This document shows, one piece after another, positions 47,068 through 56,328 of a stretch of 64,000 bases of DNA. Within the stretch, counting starts at the first letter, position 1. The number at the start of each line of letters is the position of its first letter. The position numbers and the translations under genes are program-made. The notes under the pieces are model-generated. The model was not told where the DNA came from. It did not search any database and saw only the letters and a list, made by a program, of their open reading frames with translations. Source of the stretch: Rheinheimera sp. A13L (lineage in GTDB: Bacteria > Pseudomonadota > Gammaproteobacteria > Enterobacterales > Alteromonadaceae); NCBI RefSeq assembly GCF_000217935.1, contig NZ_AFHI01000016.1, positions 28,141 to 92,140 of the forward strand, written 5' to 3'.

Positions 47068-48261
47068 ATGAGCTATTTACCTCAGATTAAAATTCCCGCT
47101 ACTTATATGCGTGGTGGTACCAGTAAAGGTGTGTTTTTCCGCTTACAGGATTTACCAGTGGCAGCACAAACAGCAGGAGCAGCGCGTGATGCGTTGCTGT
47201 TGCGTGTGATTGGCAGCCCTGACCCTTACGGCAAACAAATAGATGGTATGGGCGGCGCTACGTCCAGTACCAGTAAAACCGTGATTTTATCCAAAAGCAC
47301 AAAAAGTGATCACGATGTTGATTATTTGTTTGGTCAGGTTTCCATCGACAAAGCTTTTGTCGACTGGAGTGGTAACTGCGGCAATTTATCAGCAGCTGTT
47401 GGCTCTTTTGCCATCAGCGCAGGTTTGGTTGACGCAAGCCGTATTCCACAAAACGGCAAAGCCACAGTGCGGATTTGGCAGGCCAATATTGGTAAAACCA
47501 TTATTGCTCATGTGCCTATGATCAATGGCGAAGTGCAGGAAAGTGGTGACTTTGAATTGGATGGCGTCACTTTCCCGGCAGCTGAAGTGCAATTGGAATT
47601 TATTGACCCTGCCGCGGATGAAGACGGCGAGGGCGGCGGTTCCATGTTCCCAACCGGCAACTTAGTCGATGATTTGGACGTGCCAGGCGTCGGAACTTTT
47701 AAAGCCACACTGATCAATGCTGGTATTCCGACTATTTTTGTCAACGCCAAAGATATTGGCTATACAGGCACTGAGCTGCAGGATGCTATTAATAGTGATG
47801 CCAAAGCTCTGGCCATGTTTGAAACTATCCGCGCTTATGGCGCGGTAAAAATGGGTTTAATAGCTCATATTGACGAAGCTAAAAGCCGCCAGCATACGCC
47901 CAAGGTGGCTTTTGTTGCGCCGGCCACAGAGTATGTTTCCTCCAGCGGTAAAACTGTGGCTGCAGGCGATATTGATTTAATGGTGCGCGCTTTGTCTATG
48001 GGCAAATTGCACCACGCCATGATGGGCACAGCTGCAGTGGCCATCGGTACTGCGGCTGCTATTCCGGGCACTTTAGTGAATCTGGCTGCTGGTGGCGTAA
48101 AACGTAAAGCGGTACGTTTTGGTCATCCGTCCGGCACCTTAAGAGTGGGCGCTGAGGCTGCGCTGGTTGCAGGTGAGTGGACAGTGACTAAAGCTATTAT
48201 GAGCCGAAGTGCACGAGTATTAATGGAAGGTTGGGTGCGGGTACCTGCAGCTTCATATTAA
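47068..48261 (+). CDS. prpF: 2-methylaconitate cis-trans isomerase PrpF
   Basis: 397 residues. Double DAP-epimerase-like fold; the marks are PATYMRGGTSKGVFF at the start, GNCGNLSAAVG in the active site (Cys), and GHPSGTLRVGAE near the end. Known role: isomerises trans-2-methylaconitate made by AcnD to the cis form. Completes the prpB-prpC-acnD-prpF set; no propionyl-CoA synthetase (prpE) follows. Confidence 0.95.
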   Translation: MSYLPQIKIPATYMRGGTSKGVFFRLQDLPVAAQTAGAARDALLLRVIGSPDPYGKQIDGMGGATSSTSKTVILSKSTKSDHDVDYLFGQVSIDKAFVDWSGNCGNLSAAVGSFAISAGLVDASRIPQNGKATVRIWQANIGKTIIAHVPMINGEVQESGDFELDGVTFPAAEVQLEFIDPAADEDGEGGGSMFPTGNLVDDLDVPGVGTFKATLINAGIPTIFVNAKDIGYTGTELQDAINSDAKALAMFETIRAYGAVKMGLIAHIDEAKSRQHTPKVAFVAPATEYVSSSGKTVAAGDIDLMVRALSMGKLHHAMMGTAAVAIGTAAAIPGTLVNLAAGGVKRKAVRFGHPSGTLRVGAEAALVAGEWTVTKAIMSRSARVLMEGWVRVPAASY

Positions 48262-48410
48262 GCTGGATAAAATGGTAAAAATGATAAGTTGTATCTGCAG
48301 TACATAATTTACAACCTATTATTCCAGTATAAATAACCTGCTATGTTGAAAAGGCAGGTTATTCTCTGTAGATTGGGTATCGAATTTACGATTTTTTTGG
48401 GGAGTCTTAG

Positions 48411-48800
48411 ATGAAGAAGTTAGGTTACAGCCTGTTTGCCGCCTTATGTTTAAGTTCTGCAGTAAAAGCTCAAACAGTGGACTACCAGTATCTGACCGTT
48501 GCCGGTTATCTGAATTTTTATTTATTAAACATTAACGCCTGTCAGGATTACCATCCTGAAGTACGTCAGCAGGCTTATGATGCTGAAAAGCAGCTGTATC
48601 CATGGCTGACTAAGTTAGAACAGAAATTAAAAGGCGCTGACGCTGACAATAAAATTTTGTCTGATGTAGTGCAAAAACGTCGTGAAGCATTAAATTTGCA
48701 AATTAGCGAAGGTGATTTCACGCTGGATCACTGCAAGGCCATTGTGAAGTTATTAACTGCCGATGGTTTGGATCAAGCCATGTTAAAAAGTCTGAATTAA
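48411..48800 (+). CDS. Small secreted helical protein of unknown function
   Basis: 129 residues with a signal peptide (MKKLGYSLFAALCLSSAVKA-QT) and a mature helical part. Two cysteines (NACQDYHPE and DHCKAIV) probably form one disulfide tying the first and last helices. No family recognised. GGGGAGTC lies upstream of the ATG, an AT-rich promoter region of about 150 bases separates it from prpF, and a terminator follows, so it is a single-gene unit. Confidence 0.75.
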   Translation: MKKLGYSLFAALCLSSAVKAQTVDYQYLTVAGYLNFYLLNINACQDYHPEVRQQAYDAEKQLYPWLTKLEQKLKGADADNKILSDVVQKRREALNLQISEGDFTLDHCKAIVKLLTADGLDQAMLKSLN

Positions 48801-48832
48801 AAAGTCCGAAAAACTTTTCAGTTTGGTTTCTC

Positions 48833-48868
48833 TAAGCCACTTGTCTCAGGTTGAGCAGGTGGTTTTTT
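48833..48868 (+). terminator. Intrinsic terminator after the small secreted protein
   Basis: Imperfect stem AAGCCACTTG/CAGGTGGTT with a loop of about 13 bases, followed by six T. It overlaps a possible TTG start of the next gene, arguing for the later ATG. Confidence 0.7.
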
Positions 48869-48881
48869 GTTGGTATTTGTT

Positions 48882-49397
48882 ATGTCCGTATCTGTTTTAT
48901 CTGCTATTGATTTACGCCAACTGATGTTGGTGCAGCAAGATTGTTATAGTGAAGAACTGGTTGAATCAGCAGCTGTAATGGCTGAGCGTATTGCTGCTTG
49001 TTCTCAAACCTGCTGGGGTTATTTTATTGGCGGGCAGATGGCTGGTTACCTGTTGGCTTATCCCTCTATGCTTGGCGGCATTACGCCCTTAGCTGCAGCC
49101 TTTCCTTTGTACCAAAACGCCAATTGCCTCTACCTGCATGATATGGCGATTTCCGCTGATTTTCGTGGGCAGTCGTTAGCGCCAAAGCTATTAAAACATG
49201 CGATAGCTGAAGCTGAAAAAATGGGGCTGCTGGCTTTGGCTTTAGTGGCAGTGCAGGGGGCTGAAGGTTATTGGGCCAAACAAGGTTTTGTCAAAGTAAT
49301 GGATATCACCAAAGAACAACAGGCTATTCTAGATACTTATTTACCTGAAATAGCCTGTTATATGACGAAAGTACTCAGGTCAGAGCCAAAGCTCTGA
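48882..49397 (+). CDS. GNAT acetyltransferase
   Basis: 171 residues from ATG at 48882; the upstream TTG at 48867 lies within a terminator. Core: YLHDMAISADFRGQSLAPKLLKHAI is the acetyl-CoA loop (R-G-Q-S-L-A) and GYWAKQGFVKV the C-terminal strand. It has the general N-acetyltransferase pattern, different from the two RimJ/RimL-type copies in this window. Its stop codon lies inside a shared terminator hairpin. Confidence 0.85.
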   Translation: MSVSVLSAIDLRQLMLVQQDCYSEELVESAAVMAERIAACSQTCWGYFIGGQMAGYLLAYPSMLGGITPLAAAFPLYQNANCLYLHDMAISADFRGQSLAPKLLKHAIAEAEKMGLLALALVAVQGAEGYWAKQGFVKVMDITKEQQAILDTYLPEIACYMTKVLRSEPKL

Positions 49398-49402
49398 CCT
49401 TT
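49377..49402. terminator. Bidirectional hairpin between GNAT and TonB receptor
   Basis: Ten-base perfect stem AGGTCAGAGC/GCTCTGACCT with loop CAAA. It includes the stop codon of the GNAT gene and ends three bases before that of the receptor gene. Confidence 0.75.
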
Positions 49403-49405
49403 GCA

Positions 49406-52186
49406 TCAGAACTTGCCTTTGACACCAAAAGCTACAGTCATGCCGTATTCTTCATACTGGAAGTTGTAGTCTTTAGTGCCCTGATAAAGTTCCAGTGGTT
49501 CATCAGTCAGGTTAACCAACTCTGTCACCAGTTCAAGGTTTTTGCTCAGTTTATAAGACGCTGTGATATCGACCTGAGTATGCTCTGCGACATAAATATC
49601 GTACATAGCACTATCGCCCACTTCACTTAAGAATTTATCCCTATAAGACAAGCTGGCTCTGGCGCTGAACACATCGTTTTCATAACCGAAAAACAGGTTA
49701 CCGGCTTTTTCTGCAGACTCAGGCAGGCTGAATGACTCACCAGCACGGTCTGGCACTGCCAGGTCGGTGTCCAACAAAGTCATGTTTGCGCCAACTAAAA
49801 AGCCACGCAGGGCTTCATCGCTAAAGCTATGCTGTACATTAAACTCCAGGCCTTTTACCGAAGCACCTAAAGCGTTGATTGGCATAGTGACATCAAAACC
49901 GGCAAACTCTGGTACATCGTTGCGGGTCTGTTCAACAATAAAATTGTCGATGTCTTTATAGAAGATACCAGCAGATAACAAGCTACCTTCGCCATAATAC
50001 CAATCCAGCATCAGGTCGTAGTTCATCGCTTCGTATGGGTCCAGCTCAGGATTACCCAGGCTTACTTCGTTTTCTTCCACATCAATAGAAGCTCGTGGGG
50101 ATATGTCGTTAAAGCTTGGTCTGGCAATAGTGTTAGTCCAGGCGGTGCGTAACATCAGATCCTCGGCCAGCTCATAATGGAAATGCAGGCCCGGCAACAC
50201 GTTGGTGTAATCAGAAGAAACAAAGCGCTGAGAAATAGTCAAATCGCCATCTTCATCCAGTTCCAGCTGGTTCCCTGTGGCAGAGTAATCTGTGCGTTCA
50301 ACCCTGGCACCCGCAATCAAACGCCAGTTGTCACCATCGTAAGTACCCATCAGATAAGCGGCCTGCACATCTTCATCAGCCACAAAGTCTTCACCCAGCT
50401 CTGTCAATTGATTGGCCACCTGATCCCGTGGACGGGCATTAAAGTCTGCTCTGTTTTGATTAAAAAACTGGATATAACGTGAAGAGCTGACCCCCTGGCC
50501 CAGATTACCTAAACCAAATTTTGGGGTAGGGCCGGTAAATTCAGACAGCAGTGCGTCAGGCACAGATCGGAGTTCTGTGATATCTGAATCTGTATCTTTG
50601 TCTTTCCAGCGTAAATCCACACCGGTTTTTAAGGTGAAATTGCTGTTGCCGGCAAAATAAGGCAACTCCAGGTTTGCACCCAGATTGTATTCGTTGTCAT
50701 CTACCTTGATTGGTTCGAGGACTGCCCGATCTAAGACATAATTGGCATTGTCCAGATGGGTGGTATCTGCCACACCATTACGTAAAATGCTAAAACGAGG
50801 CACACCACTGCCTATAGTGTAGGTGGCTTCCAACTCATCCCCATCAAATTCAAAACGGCCTTCGTTTTCGTCTAAGACACGCTCTTTGGTAATGGAAATA
50901 CCAGCATAATAATCCAGGTTATAGCTGTCCTGAATATGGTCACCGCCTAAGCTGACTGCAAGCGTGTCCTGCTCTTTAGTGCGAAAGCGTATACGTTTAC
51001 GCACTGCATCAGGTGCCAGTTCAGATACTGTTGCCTGCTGACCGTCGAAGTCGGTCAAGGTACCATCTTCGAATACATAAATACTGCGCTGACGGGTTTC
51101 GGCATCGCTGAAACGGCTGAACACCGTATTAAGGAAAAATTTATTATTGTTATCTGGTCTGTATTCCAGATTCAGATTGCTGCCGATACGTTCGCGGTTG
51201 ACGAAATATTTACGTTGCTGCAGTTCAAGCAATGCAAAAGTTTCATCATCGCCAAAATCAACCTTATCGTATTCTGCTTCCTGATTGTCGGACTCCAGCT
51301 TGCGATCCAGGTAGTTCAAACCAAAAGACACGCCAAAATCTTTTTTATCACCAGCTAAGCTAAATACATCGCTGGCATTGACACTGAATTTTGGACTGGT
51401 GTCGCCACTGAGTTCATTGTAAGACCCTTCAGCTCTGTAACGCAACTGAGCACCATCCCGATCAAAGGCTGAGGCTGATTTCACGTCCACAGCACCACCA
51501 ATGGCATCGCCAGCCATATCAGGGGTAGGAGCTTTGGTGACAGAAATACCTTCAATCGAACCTGTTGGAATCACATCCAATGGCACGGCGCGTGAACTGC
51601 CTTCAGGAGTACCAATACGCATACCGTTCACTGTCACGTTGCTTAAACCTGCAGCTATACCACGGATACTGACAAAACGACCTTCGCCCTGATCGCGGCT
51701 GATCGAAGTACCGGCTAAACGTTGTAAGGATTCAGCAACGTTTTGATCCACAAACTGGCCCATATCGTCTGAAGCGATAAAATTAGTGATGCTGTCGGAG
51801 GCACGATACAGGTTCAGTGCTTTATTTTGTGCCTGACGCTGACCCACAACAGTCAGTCGTTCCAAATCGTCTAACTGGATGGTCAGGTTTTGGTTGTTGG
51901 CCGTCTGTACTGTCTGAGTGACGACAGGCAAGCCAATGTAATTAATTTCCAGTGTCACCTGATCAGCAGTCAGGTTACGTAATACAAAGCGACCCGATGC
52001 ATCGGTAAATACCTGCTGGCCTGTTTCTTTTACTTTCACTGCTGCGCCTGCCAGTACCACACCTGAGCCAGCTTTTTGTACTACACCTTCCACTGTCTGA
52101 GCGGCCTGCACATAGGCTGCTAAAGGTAAACCCAGCCCTAACATCGCCACTTTTATCGAATTCTTTTTGAAACTTTTTATTAACAT
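49406..52186 (-). CDS. TonB-dependent receptor with CarboxypepD_reg-like domain
   Basis: 926 residues from ATG at 52186, which has GGGGAA upstream; the open frame continues 42 codons further without ribosome site. Signal peptide (about 1-28), a carboxypeptidase-regulatory-like beta domain (VEGVVQKAGSGVVLAGAAV...), TonB box-like ERLTVVG, plug domain (FVDQNVAESLQRLAGTSISRDQGEG) and a 22-strand barrel ending in phenylalanine. It is of the Caulobacter type (TIGR01782 group), often used for carbohydrate or organophosphate uptake; no Fur box was seen. Substrate not known. Divergent from the ParB-like/pyrophosphatase gene. Confidence 0.9.
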   Translation of the reverse strand: MLIKSFKKNSIKVAMLGLGLPLAAYVQAAQTVEGVVQKAGSGVVLAGAAVKVKETGQQVFTDASGRFVLRNLTADQVTLEINYIGLPVVTQTVQTANNQNLTIQLDDLERLTVVGQRQAQNKALNLYRASDSITNFIASDDMGQFVDQNVAESLQRLAGTSISRDQGEGRFVSIRGIAAGLSNVTVNGMRIGTPEGSSRAVPLDVIPTGSIEGISVTKAPTPDMAGDAIGGAVDVKSASAFDRDGAQLRYRAEGSYNELSGDTSPKFSVNASDVFSLAGDKKDFGVSFGLNYLDRKLESDNQEAEYDKVDFGDDETFALLELQQRKYFVNRERIGSNLNLEYRPDNNNKFFLNTVFSRFSDAETRQRSIYVFEDGTLTDFDGQQATVSELAPDAVRKRIRFRTKEQDTLAVSLGGDHIQDSYNLDYYAGISITKERVLDENEGRFEFDGDELEATYTIGSGVPRFSILRNGVADTTHLDNANYVLDRAVLEPIKVDDNEYNLGANLELPYFAGNSNFTLKTGVDLRWKDKDTDSDITELRSVPDALLSEFTGPTPKFGLGNLGQGVSSSRYIQFFNQNRADFNARPRDQVANQLTELGEDFVADEDVQAAYLMGTYDGDNWRLIAGARVERTDYSATGNQLELDEDGDLTISQRFVSSDYTNVLPGLHFHYELAEDLMLRTAWTNTIARPSFNDISPRASIDVEENEVSLGNPELDPYEAMNYDLMLDWYYGEGSLLSAGIFYKDIDNFIVEQTRNDVPEFAGFDVTMPINALGASVKGLEFNVQHSFSDEALRGFLVGANMTLLDTDLAVPDRAGESFSLPESAEKAGNLFFGYENDVFSARASLSYRDKFLSEVGDSAMYDIYVAEHTQVDITASYKLSKNLELVTELVNLTDEPLELYQGTKDYNFQYEEYGMTVAFGVKGKF

Positions 52187-52344
52187 GCTGATTCCCCGAG
52201 TTTTTTTAATTGCGGGGGAGACTATCAATTCAGTATGAAGTTTTCGTGACACCACTTTTTTTTGATGACAGCAACAGCCTTGCTCTTGTAGTGTCGGCTT
52301 TTGAATAAACAAACTGATTGTTTGATAAGTAATAAGGACAGACT

Positions 52345-53853
52345 GTGTTTCGTCATTGTTTAAAATCTATGCTGGTGCTTAGCTGCGCTTTTCAGTTAAA
52401 CGCCGCACCCATTCAAGCCGGGGATGTGCTGGAAGTCAGGTTGGCTGATTTAAAACCTACCCAGGCTGTGATTGCTCATGATCAGGTGAATTACAAATTA
52501 GCCAGCTATCGTAACGACCACAAAAAGCTGGTGGAAGATTTTTGTGAAATGAGTGGCTGGGGTAAAAAAGTAGAGCTAAAAGCAGAGCCATCTTTATTAC
52601 AATCAGATTCATATCAATGCCTTGGCAAAGAAAAAGGCAAAAAGCAGAAAAAATCAGCAATGAATACTGTAGTGCTGGGGCCAGACCAGCAGCTGTATCT
52701 GACCGATGGTCATCATGGTTTTTCCGCTTTGTACGATTACGTGGGAGCTGAACTGAAAGTATCAGTGTTGGTCACGGATGTGTTTGATAAAGCGCAGCAT
52801 CAGTCAGCCAATAATCACGACTTTTTACGCCAGTTAGTGGCACAAGGTTTATCCTGGCCCAAAGATGCCAATGGCAAAGCGCTGCCAGCACAGCAATGGC
52901 CAAAGCAGTTGGGCAGGGCGGCATTACACAACGATCCTTATCGTGGGGCTGCTTATTTTCTGCAGGGTGGCGTCTGGAAAAAACCAAAACCTGCTTTGCC
53001 TTTTGTGGAGTTTTATTGGGCAGACTATTTACGTCAGCAGCCAGAACTGACTTTTCCTGGCTACAAGTCTGCGGCAGCTTTGGTGCAGTGGCTGGAACGT
53101 ATTCATGCCCATATGTTGGGTTTGAAGGCCACAACCAGCATCAGTCATGGTTTTACCGCAGCACAACTGGGCTGGACAGGCAAAGCGGATTATCAGCGGC
53201 TGGATCAGTTGTTATGTGCAGCGGATAAGCCAGGTCGTCTAGGCTTATCACTACACATGAGAGGCATGGCTTTATCCTGTGGCCCACAAAGGTTTGGATC
53301 AGAACTGCTGCTGGATACGGGTCTGCAGCAACTTCCCAAAGCAACAGATGCGGCAGGTCAGGTTCAGGCTTTGATTGAAATTCCTGCGGGTCAGGTGGCG
53401 AAGTGGCAACAATCCAAAAGCCAGCCACTCAAGCTGGAGTGGGAGTTGAAAGACGGAAAACCACGCAAGGTAAACTACCTGCCGTATCCTGCTAATTACG
53501 GCATTATTCCTTCTACTTTATATCCTGTTGCTAAAGGTGGGGATGGAGATCCTTTGGATGTGCTGGTGCTTGGTCCTGCCATCGACAAAGGTTCAGTGGT
53601 TCAGGTGCGTTTAATAGGCCTGATGCGGATGAAGGATCAGGGTGAGGGCGATGATAAATTGCTGGCCGTGCCGCTTGGTGCTGATTATCAGCAGATCCAT
53701 TCCATTGAAAGTCTGAGGGCTATATATCCTGGTGCTGATCAGGTACTGAAGTTATGGTTTGAAAACTACAAAGGCCAGCCGCAACAAATCAATGTTGAGG
53801 GTTTTGCTCCAGCTAAAGAAGCTCTGCAGCTGGTGAAAGACTACTCGTTGTAA
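52345..53853 (+). CDS. Exported ParB-like domain fused to inorganic pyrophosphatase
   Basis: 502 residues. Signal peptide to about residue 20 (CAFQLNA-AP). Residues 25-160 resemble the ParBc_2 putative ParB-like nuclease domain: VLEVRLADLKPTQAVI and YLTDGHHGFSAL. A helical region follows to about 330. Residues 335-500 match family I soluble pyrophosphatase: ALIEIPAGQ, YPANYGIIPSTL, metal-binding GDGDPLDVLVLGP (about 400), MKDQGEGDDKLLAVP and WFENYKGQ. Metal aspartates and the YK pair are conserved. Hydrolysis of pyrophosphate in the periplasm is predicted; the role of the ParB-like part is unknown. It is divergent from a TonB receptor. Confidence 0.83.
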   Translation: MFRHCLKSMLVLSCAFQLNAAPIQAGDVLEVRLADLKPTQAVIAHDQVNYKLASYRNDHKKLVEDFCEMSGWGKKVELKAEPSLLQSDSYQCLGKEKGKKQKKSAMNTVVLGPDQQLYLTDGHHGFSALYDYVGAELKVSVLVTDVFDKAQHQSANNHDFLRQLVAQGLSWPKDANGKALPAQQWPKQLGRAALHNDPYRGAAYFLQGGVWKKPKPALPFVEFYWADYLRQQPELTFPGYKSAAALVQWLERIHAHMLGLKATTSISHGFTAAQLGWTGKADYQRLDQLLCAADKPGRLGLSLHMRGMALSCGPQRFGSELLLDTGLQQLPKATDAAGQVQALIEIPAGQVAKWQQSKSQPLKLEWELKDGKPRKVNYLPYPANYGIIPSTLYPVAKGGDGDPLDVLVLGPAIDKGSVVQVRLIGLMRMKDQGEGDDKLLAVPLGADYQQIHSIESLRAIYPGADQVLKLWFENYKGQPQQINVEGFAPAKEALQLVKDYSL

Positions 53854-53861
53854 AAACAAAA

Positions 53862-53883
53862 GAGCGGCTTAACTTAGCCGCTC
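53862..53883. terminator. Bidirectional hairpin between pyrophosphatase fusion and patatin
   Basis: Stem GAGCGGCT/AGCCGCTC with loop TAACTT. On the minus strand it is followed by TTTTGTTTTT. The patatin stop codon lies in the loop. Confidence 0.8.
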
Positions 53884-54909
53884 CACTTTATAGTGACCAC
53901 TGCGTAAATCGTCAGCCAATTCTTTTGAACGTTCCAGCACTGTGGCCCAATAATCCAGACGCTGCTCGTCTGTTAATTTGATGAAATCTTTACGGTCCGG
54001 AATTTTACCGTAAGGTAAAGATTTCACCCAGTGTTCCGACGGGCAAATCAGGATCATCTTATCCATCTGTGCAGCTTTAGCGCGGCGCCACGGCAAGGAT
54101 TTATCAAACCAGCCGGGGATCAGGTACGGATAAAAGTGTGGATATAAGATTAACCCATCCTGCTGATAAGGCAGGGAAAGATGGTAATCCAGCAAGCCGC
54201 CGTCCATATACAAACCTGTGGGTAAACCAGCTGGATCTTTGACTGGATGCATCACCATAGGAATAGAGCCTGAAGCCAATAAACTGGTTTTAAAATTATC
54301 AGGCGTAAGCTGATAAGCTTCGTGGGGCACTTGTTGTAGCAAGCCGGTATCAGAGTGGTTTTGCATCACCACTCTTTTATAAAATCGTTGCAGTAAAGCA
54401 GGTCTTAGAAAATTTGCGCCAGCCGCGAATAGCAAACGTCGGATTTGTGCGGCCTTGTGCTGCGACTTTCGGATCTTCACTTCACGGGCAGTTATAAAAT
54501 TCAGCTGCAGCACAGGATGATTCAACACTTGCAGAATGCAGTCCTCTGTAGGGAATACCTGATCCAATACAGCAGCTGAAGTGGAGGTAATCAGATCTAC
54601 GCTGGCTTTAGGTGGAAAACATAAACTGCTGTACGCTTTGGCAAAACGTTCAGAAGCCGCTGCAGGGTTTTGCTGCGTGACACAAGCAAAACGCCAGGCA
54701 CCAGCTGAACTGCCGACTAAAGATAAAGGCGTACTTCTTTCTTTAAAAAACTCGCCAAACAGATACTGATCCAAACCAAATAAACAAAACCATTTGGGGC
54801 CGCCACTGGCACCTAAAACTAAATTTATATCCTGCTGACGTAAGCCATGTTGTTGCAGATGCTCAAAGGCCGAGGCTCCCGCCAGTACTCTTAATGTCGA
54901 CACTGTCAC
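53869..54909 (-). CDS. Patatin-like phospholipase
   Basis: 346 residues. Patatin features: glycine-rich oxyanion loop LGASGGPKWF (about 33), nucleophile elbow GSSAG (about 67-71) and the catalytic Asp in DGGLLDYH (about 214). There is no signal peptide, so it acts in the cytoplasm or on the inner membrane, unless secreted by a dedicated system. Lipid acyl hydrolase activity is likely, target unknown. 33 bases after the dGTPase gene in the same direction. Confidence 0.87.
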   Translation of the reverse strand: MTVSTLRVLAGASAFEHLQQHGLRQQDINLVLGASGGPKWFCLFGLDQYLFGEFFKERSTPLSLVGSSAGAWRFACVTQQNPAAASERFAKAYSSLCFPPKASVDLITSTSAAVLDQVFPTEDCILQVLNHPVLQLNFITAREVKIRKSQHKAAQIRRLLFAAGANFLRPALLQRFYKRVVMQNHSDTGLLQQVPHEAYQLTPDNFKTSLLASGSIPMVMHPVKDPAGLPTGLYMDGGLLDYHLSLPYQQDGLILYPHFYPYLIPGWFDKSLPWRRAKAAQMDKMILICPSEHWVKSLPYGKIPDRKDFIKLTDEQRLDYWATVLERSKELADDLRSGHYKVERLS

Positions 54910-54942
54910 CCGAATTTTTTCCTTCGTTTTTACCTATAGAAC

Positions 54943-56214
54943 TTACAAAGTTGCGGCAAATAATTGTTGATGCATACGCAGCGCATATTCATCTGTCATA
55001 CCAGACACATAATCGCAAATAACCCGCATCTTGCTCTGTTCGCTATCCGCCATAAGCCAGCGATTTTTTGTATTAGCCGGTAATAAACGTTCTGCATCTG
55101 AGCTAAAAGCTTCAAACAATGAACGCACTATTTGCTGGCCTTTGTATTCACCCCTTTGCACATCGGGCGATAAAATTACGGCCTCATAGACAAAACTTTT
55201 TAATAGTTGCAGCAACTGTTGTTGTGGTTCAGGCAAACGGGCGTTGTAGCGTATTAATAGATCCCGGGTGTCCGGCAGCGACTGATACAACTCTATGCTG
55301 GTGATCAACAAATTCACCAATGCACCAATAGCATCTTTACGAATATGATGTTCGGGCATAAATAATTTCAGGCTGATATGTTTCAAAGCGCTGGCAATCT
55401 CTGTTGGCAACTTCGCCATTTCTGGTTCAGCCAAACGACGCCAGTGCTCAATAGTGACTGTGCCTGTGACTATTGCATCTTCTAAGTCGTGTACACCGTA
55501 GGCGATATCGTCGGCCAGTTCCATAATGGAGGCATCGAGCGACTTATGCAGCGATTTTAAAAAGGGTGCTTTAGCCAGGGTTTCTGTGCGCTGAAAAGCG
55601 TTGCGATCAGACTCTGATAAAGGGTTTAAGATCCAGTCGAGTAAGTCGCTGTCATCCGCATAAATAGCTTTGCAGGGTTTGACTGTTAAACCCTTGCTGA
55701 ATTCGCCCGGTGTTGGCTGCACTATCGGATACTTTAATAAACCCAATAAAGTACGGCGGCTTAAATTCATACCACCACAGGCTGTATAGGGTTCCAGTTT
55801 GCCAACAATACGCAAAGTCTGGCCGTTGCCTTCAAAACCACCAAAATGCTGCATACAGGCATTGAGTGCTTTTTCTCCACCATGACCAAAAGGCGGATGG
55901 CCTAAATCGTGCGCCAGACATAAGGCTTCCATCAGGCTGTCTTGTGCTAATAAAGCCCGAAGCGCCGGATCGTCCTGCTGGTAACTGAGTTGGGCTACTA
56001 AAGCAGTACCTATTTGTGCGGCTTCTAAAGAGTGAGTCAGGCGGGTTCGATAGAAGTCATTCTGGCCTATGCCCATAATCTGGGTTTTGGCCTGAAGACG
56101 GCGAAAAGCAGCCGAATGCAGAATTCTGGCTCTGTCTCTTTGCCATGGCGTACGGTGATCGTTTGGTCTTTGACTAAGTTCGGCAAGACGGCGTTCGGCC
56201 CACAGATGCTGCAT
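54943..56214 (-). CDS. dgt: dGTPase-like HD-domain triphosphohydrolase
   Basis: 423 residues from ATG at 56214 with AAGGA upstream; six further in-frame codons precede it. Family motifs: HRTPWQRDRARILHSAAFRRL, RLTHSLEAAQIG, the HD pair in CLAHDLGHPPFGHGGE, and ELADDIAYGVHDLEDAI. It hydrolyses dGTP or other dNTPs to nucleoside and triphosphate. The shorter, non-Enterobacteriaceae type is seen. It shares a 172-base intergenic region with the SOS gene yebG. Confidence 0.93.
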   Translation of the reverse strand: MQHLWAERRLAELSQRPNDHRTPWQRDRARILHSAAFRRLQAKTQIMGIGQNDFYRTRLTHSLEAAQIGTALVAQLSYQQDDPALRALLAQDSLMEALCLAHDLGHPPFGHGGEKALNACMQHFGGFEGNGQTLRIVGKLEPYTACGGMNLSRRTLLGLLKYPIVQPTPGEFSKGLTVKPCKAIYADDSDLLDWILNPLSESDRNAFQRTETLAKAPFLKSLHKSLDASIMELADDIAYGVHDLEDAIVTGTVTIEHWRRLAEPEMAKLPTEIASALKHISLKLFMPEHHIRKDAIGALVNLLITSIELYQSLPDTRDLLIRYNARLPEPQQQLLQLLKSFVYEAVILSPDVQRGEYKGQQIVRSLFEAFSSDAERLLPANTKNRWLMADSEQSKMRVICDYVSGMTDEYALRMHQQLFAATL

Positions 56215-56328
56215 ACAAAATCCTTCTGACACTAACCTGAAATTCTTAACCTGATGGCAGGTTAAATCATCACTTTAATGCTACGGCAAAAGCAGAAAAG
56301 AGGCGATGCGTATTTTTTACAAATACCA

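Noticed and set aside
49406..52312. Iron-siderophore receptor with Fur box
   Set aside because: No Fur-like palindrome was found upstream, and the CarboxypepD_reg/Caulobacter-type architecture points to other nutrients.
52187..52344. Pho-box-like CTGTCAT and GTGTCAC between TonB receptor and pyrophosphatase fusion
   Set aside because: The two TGTCA units are 19 bases apart, not the 11-base period of PhoB sites, so phosphate control cannot be claimed from this.
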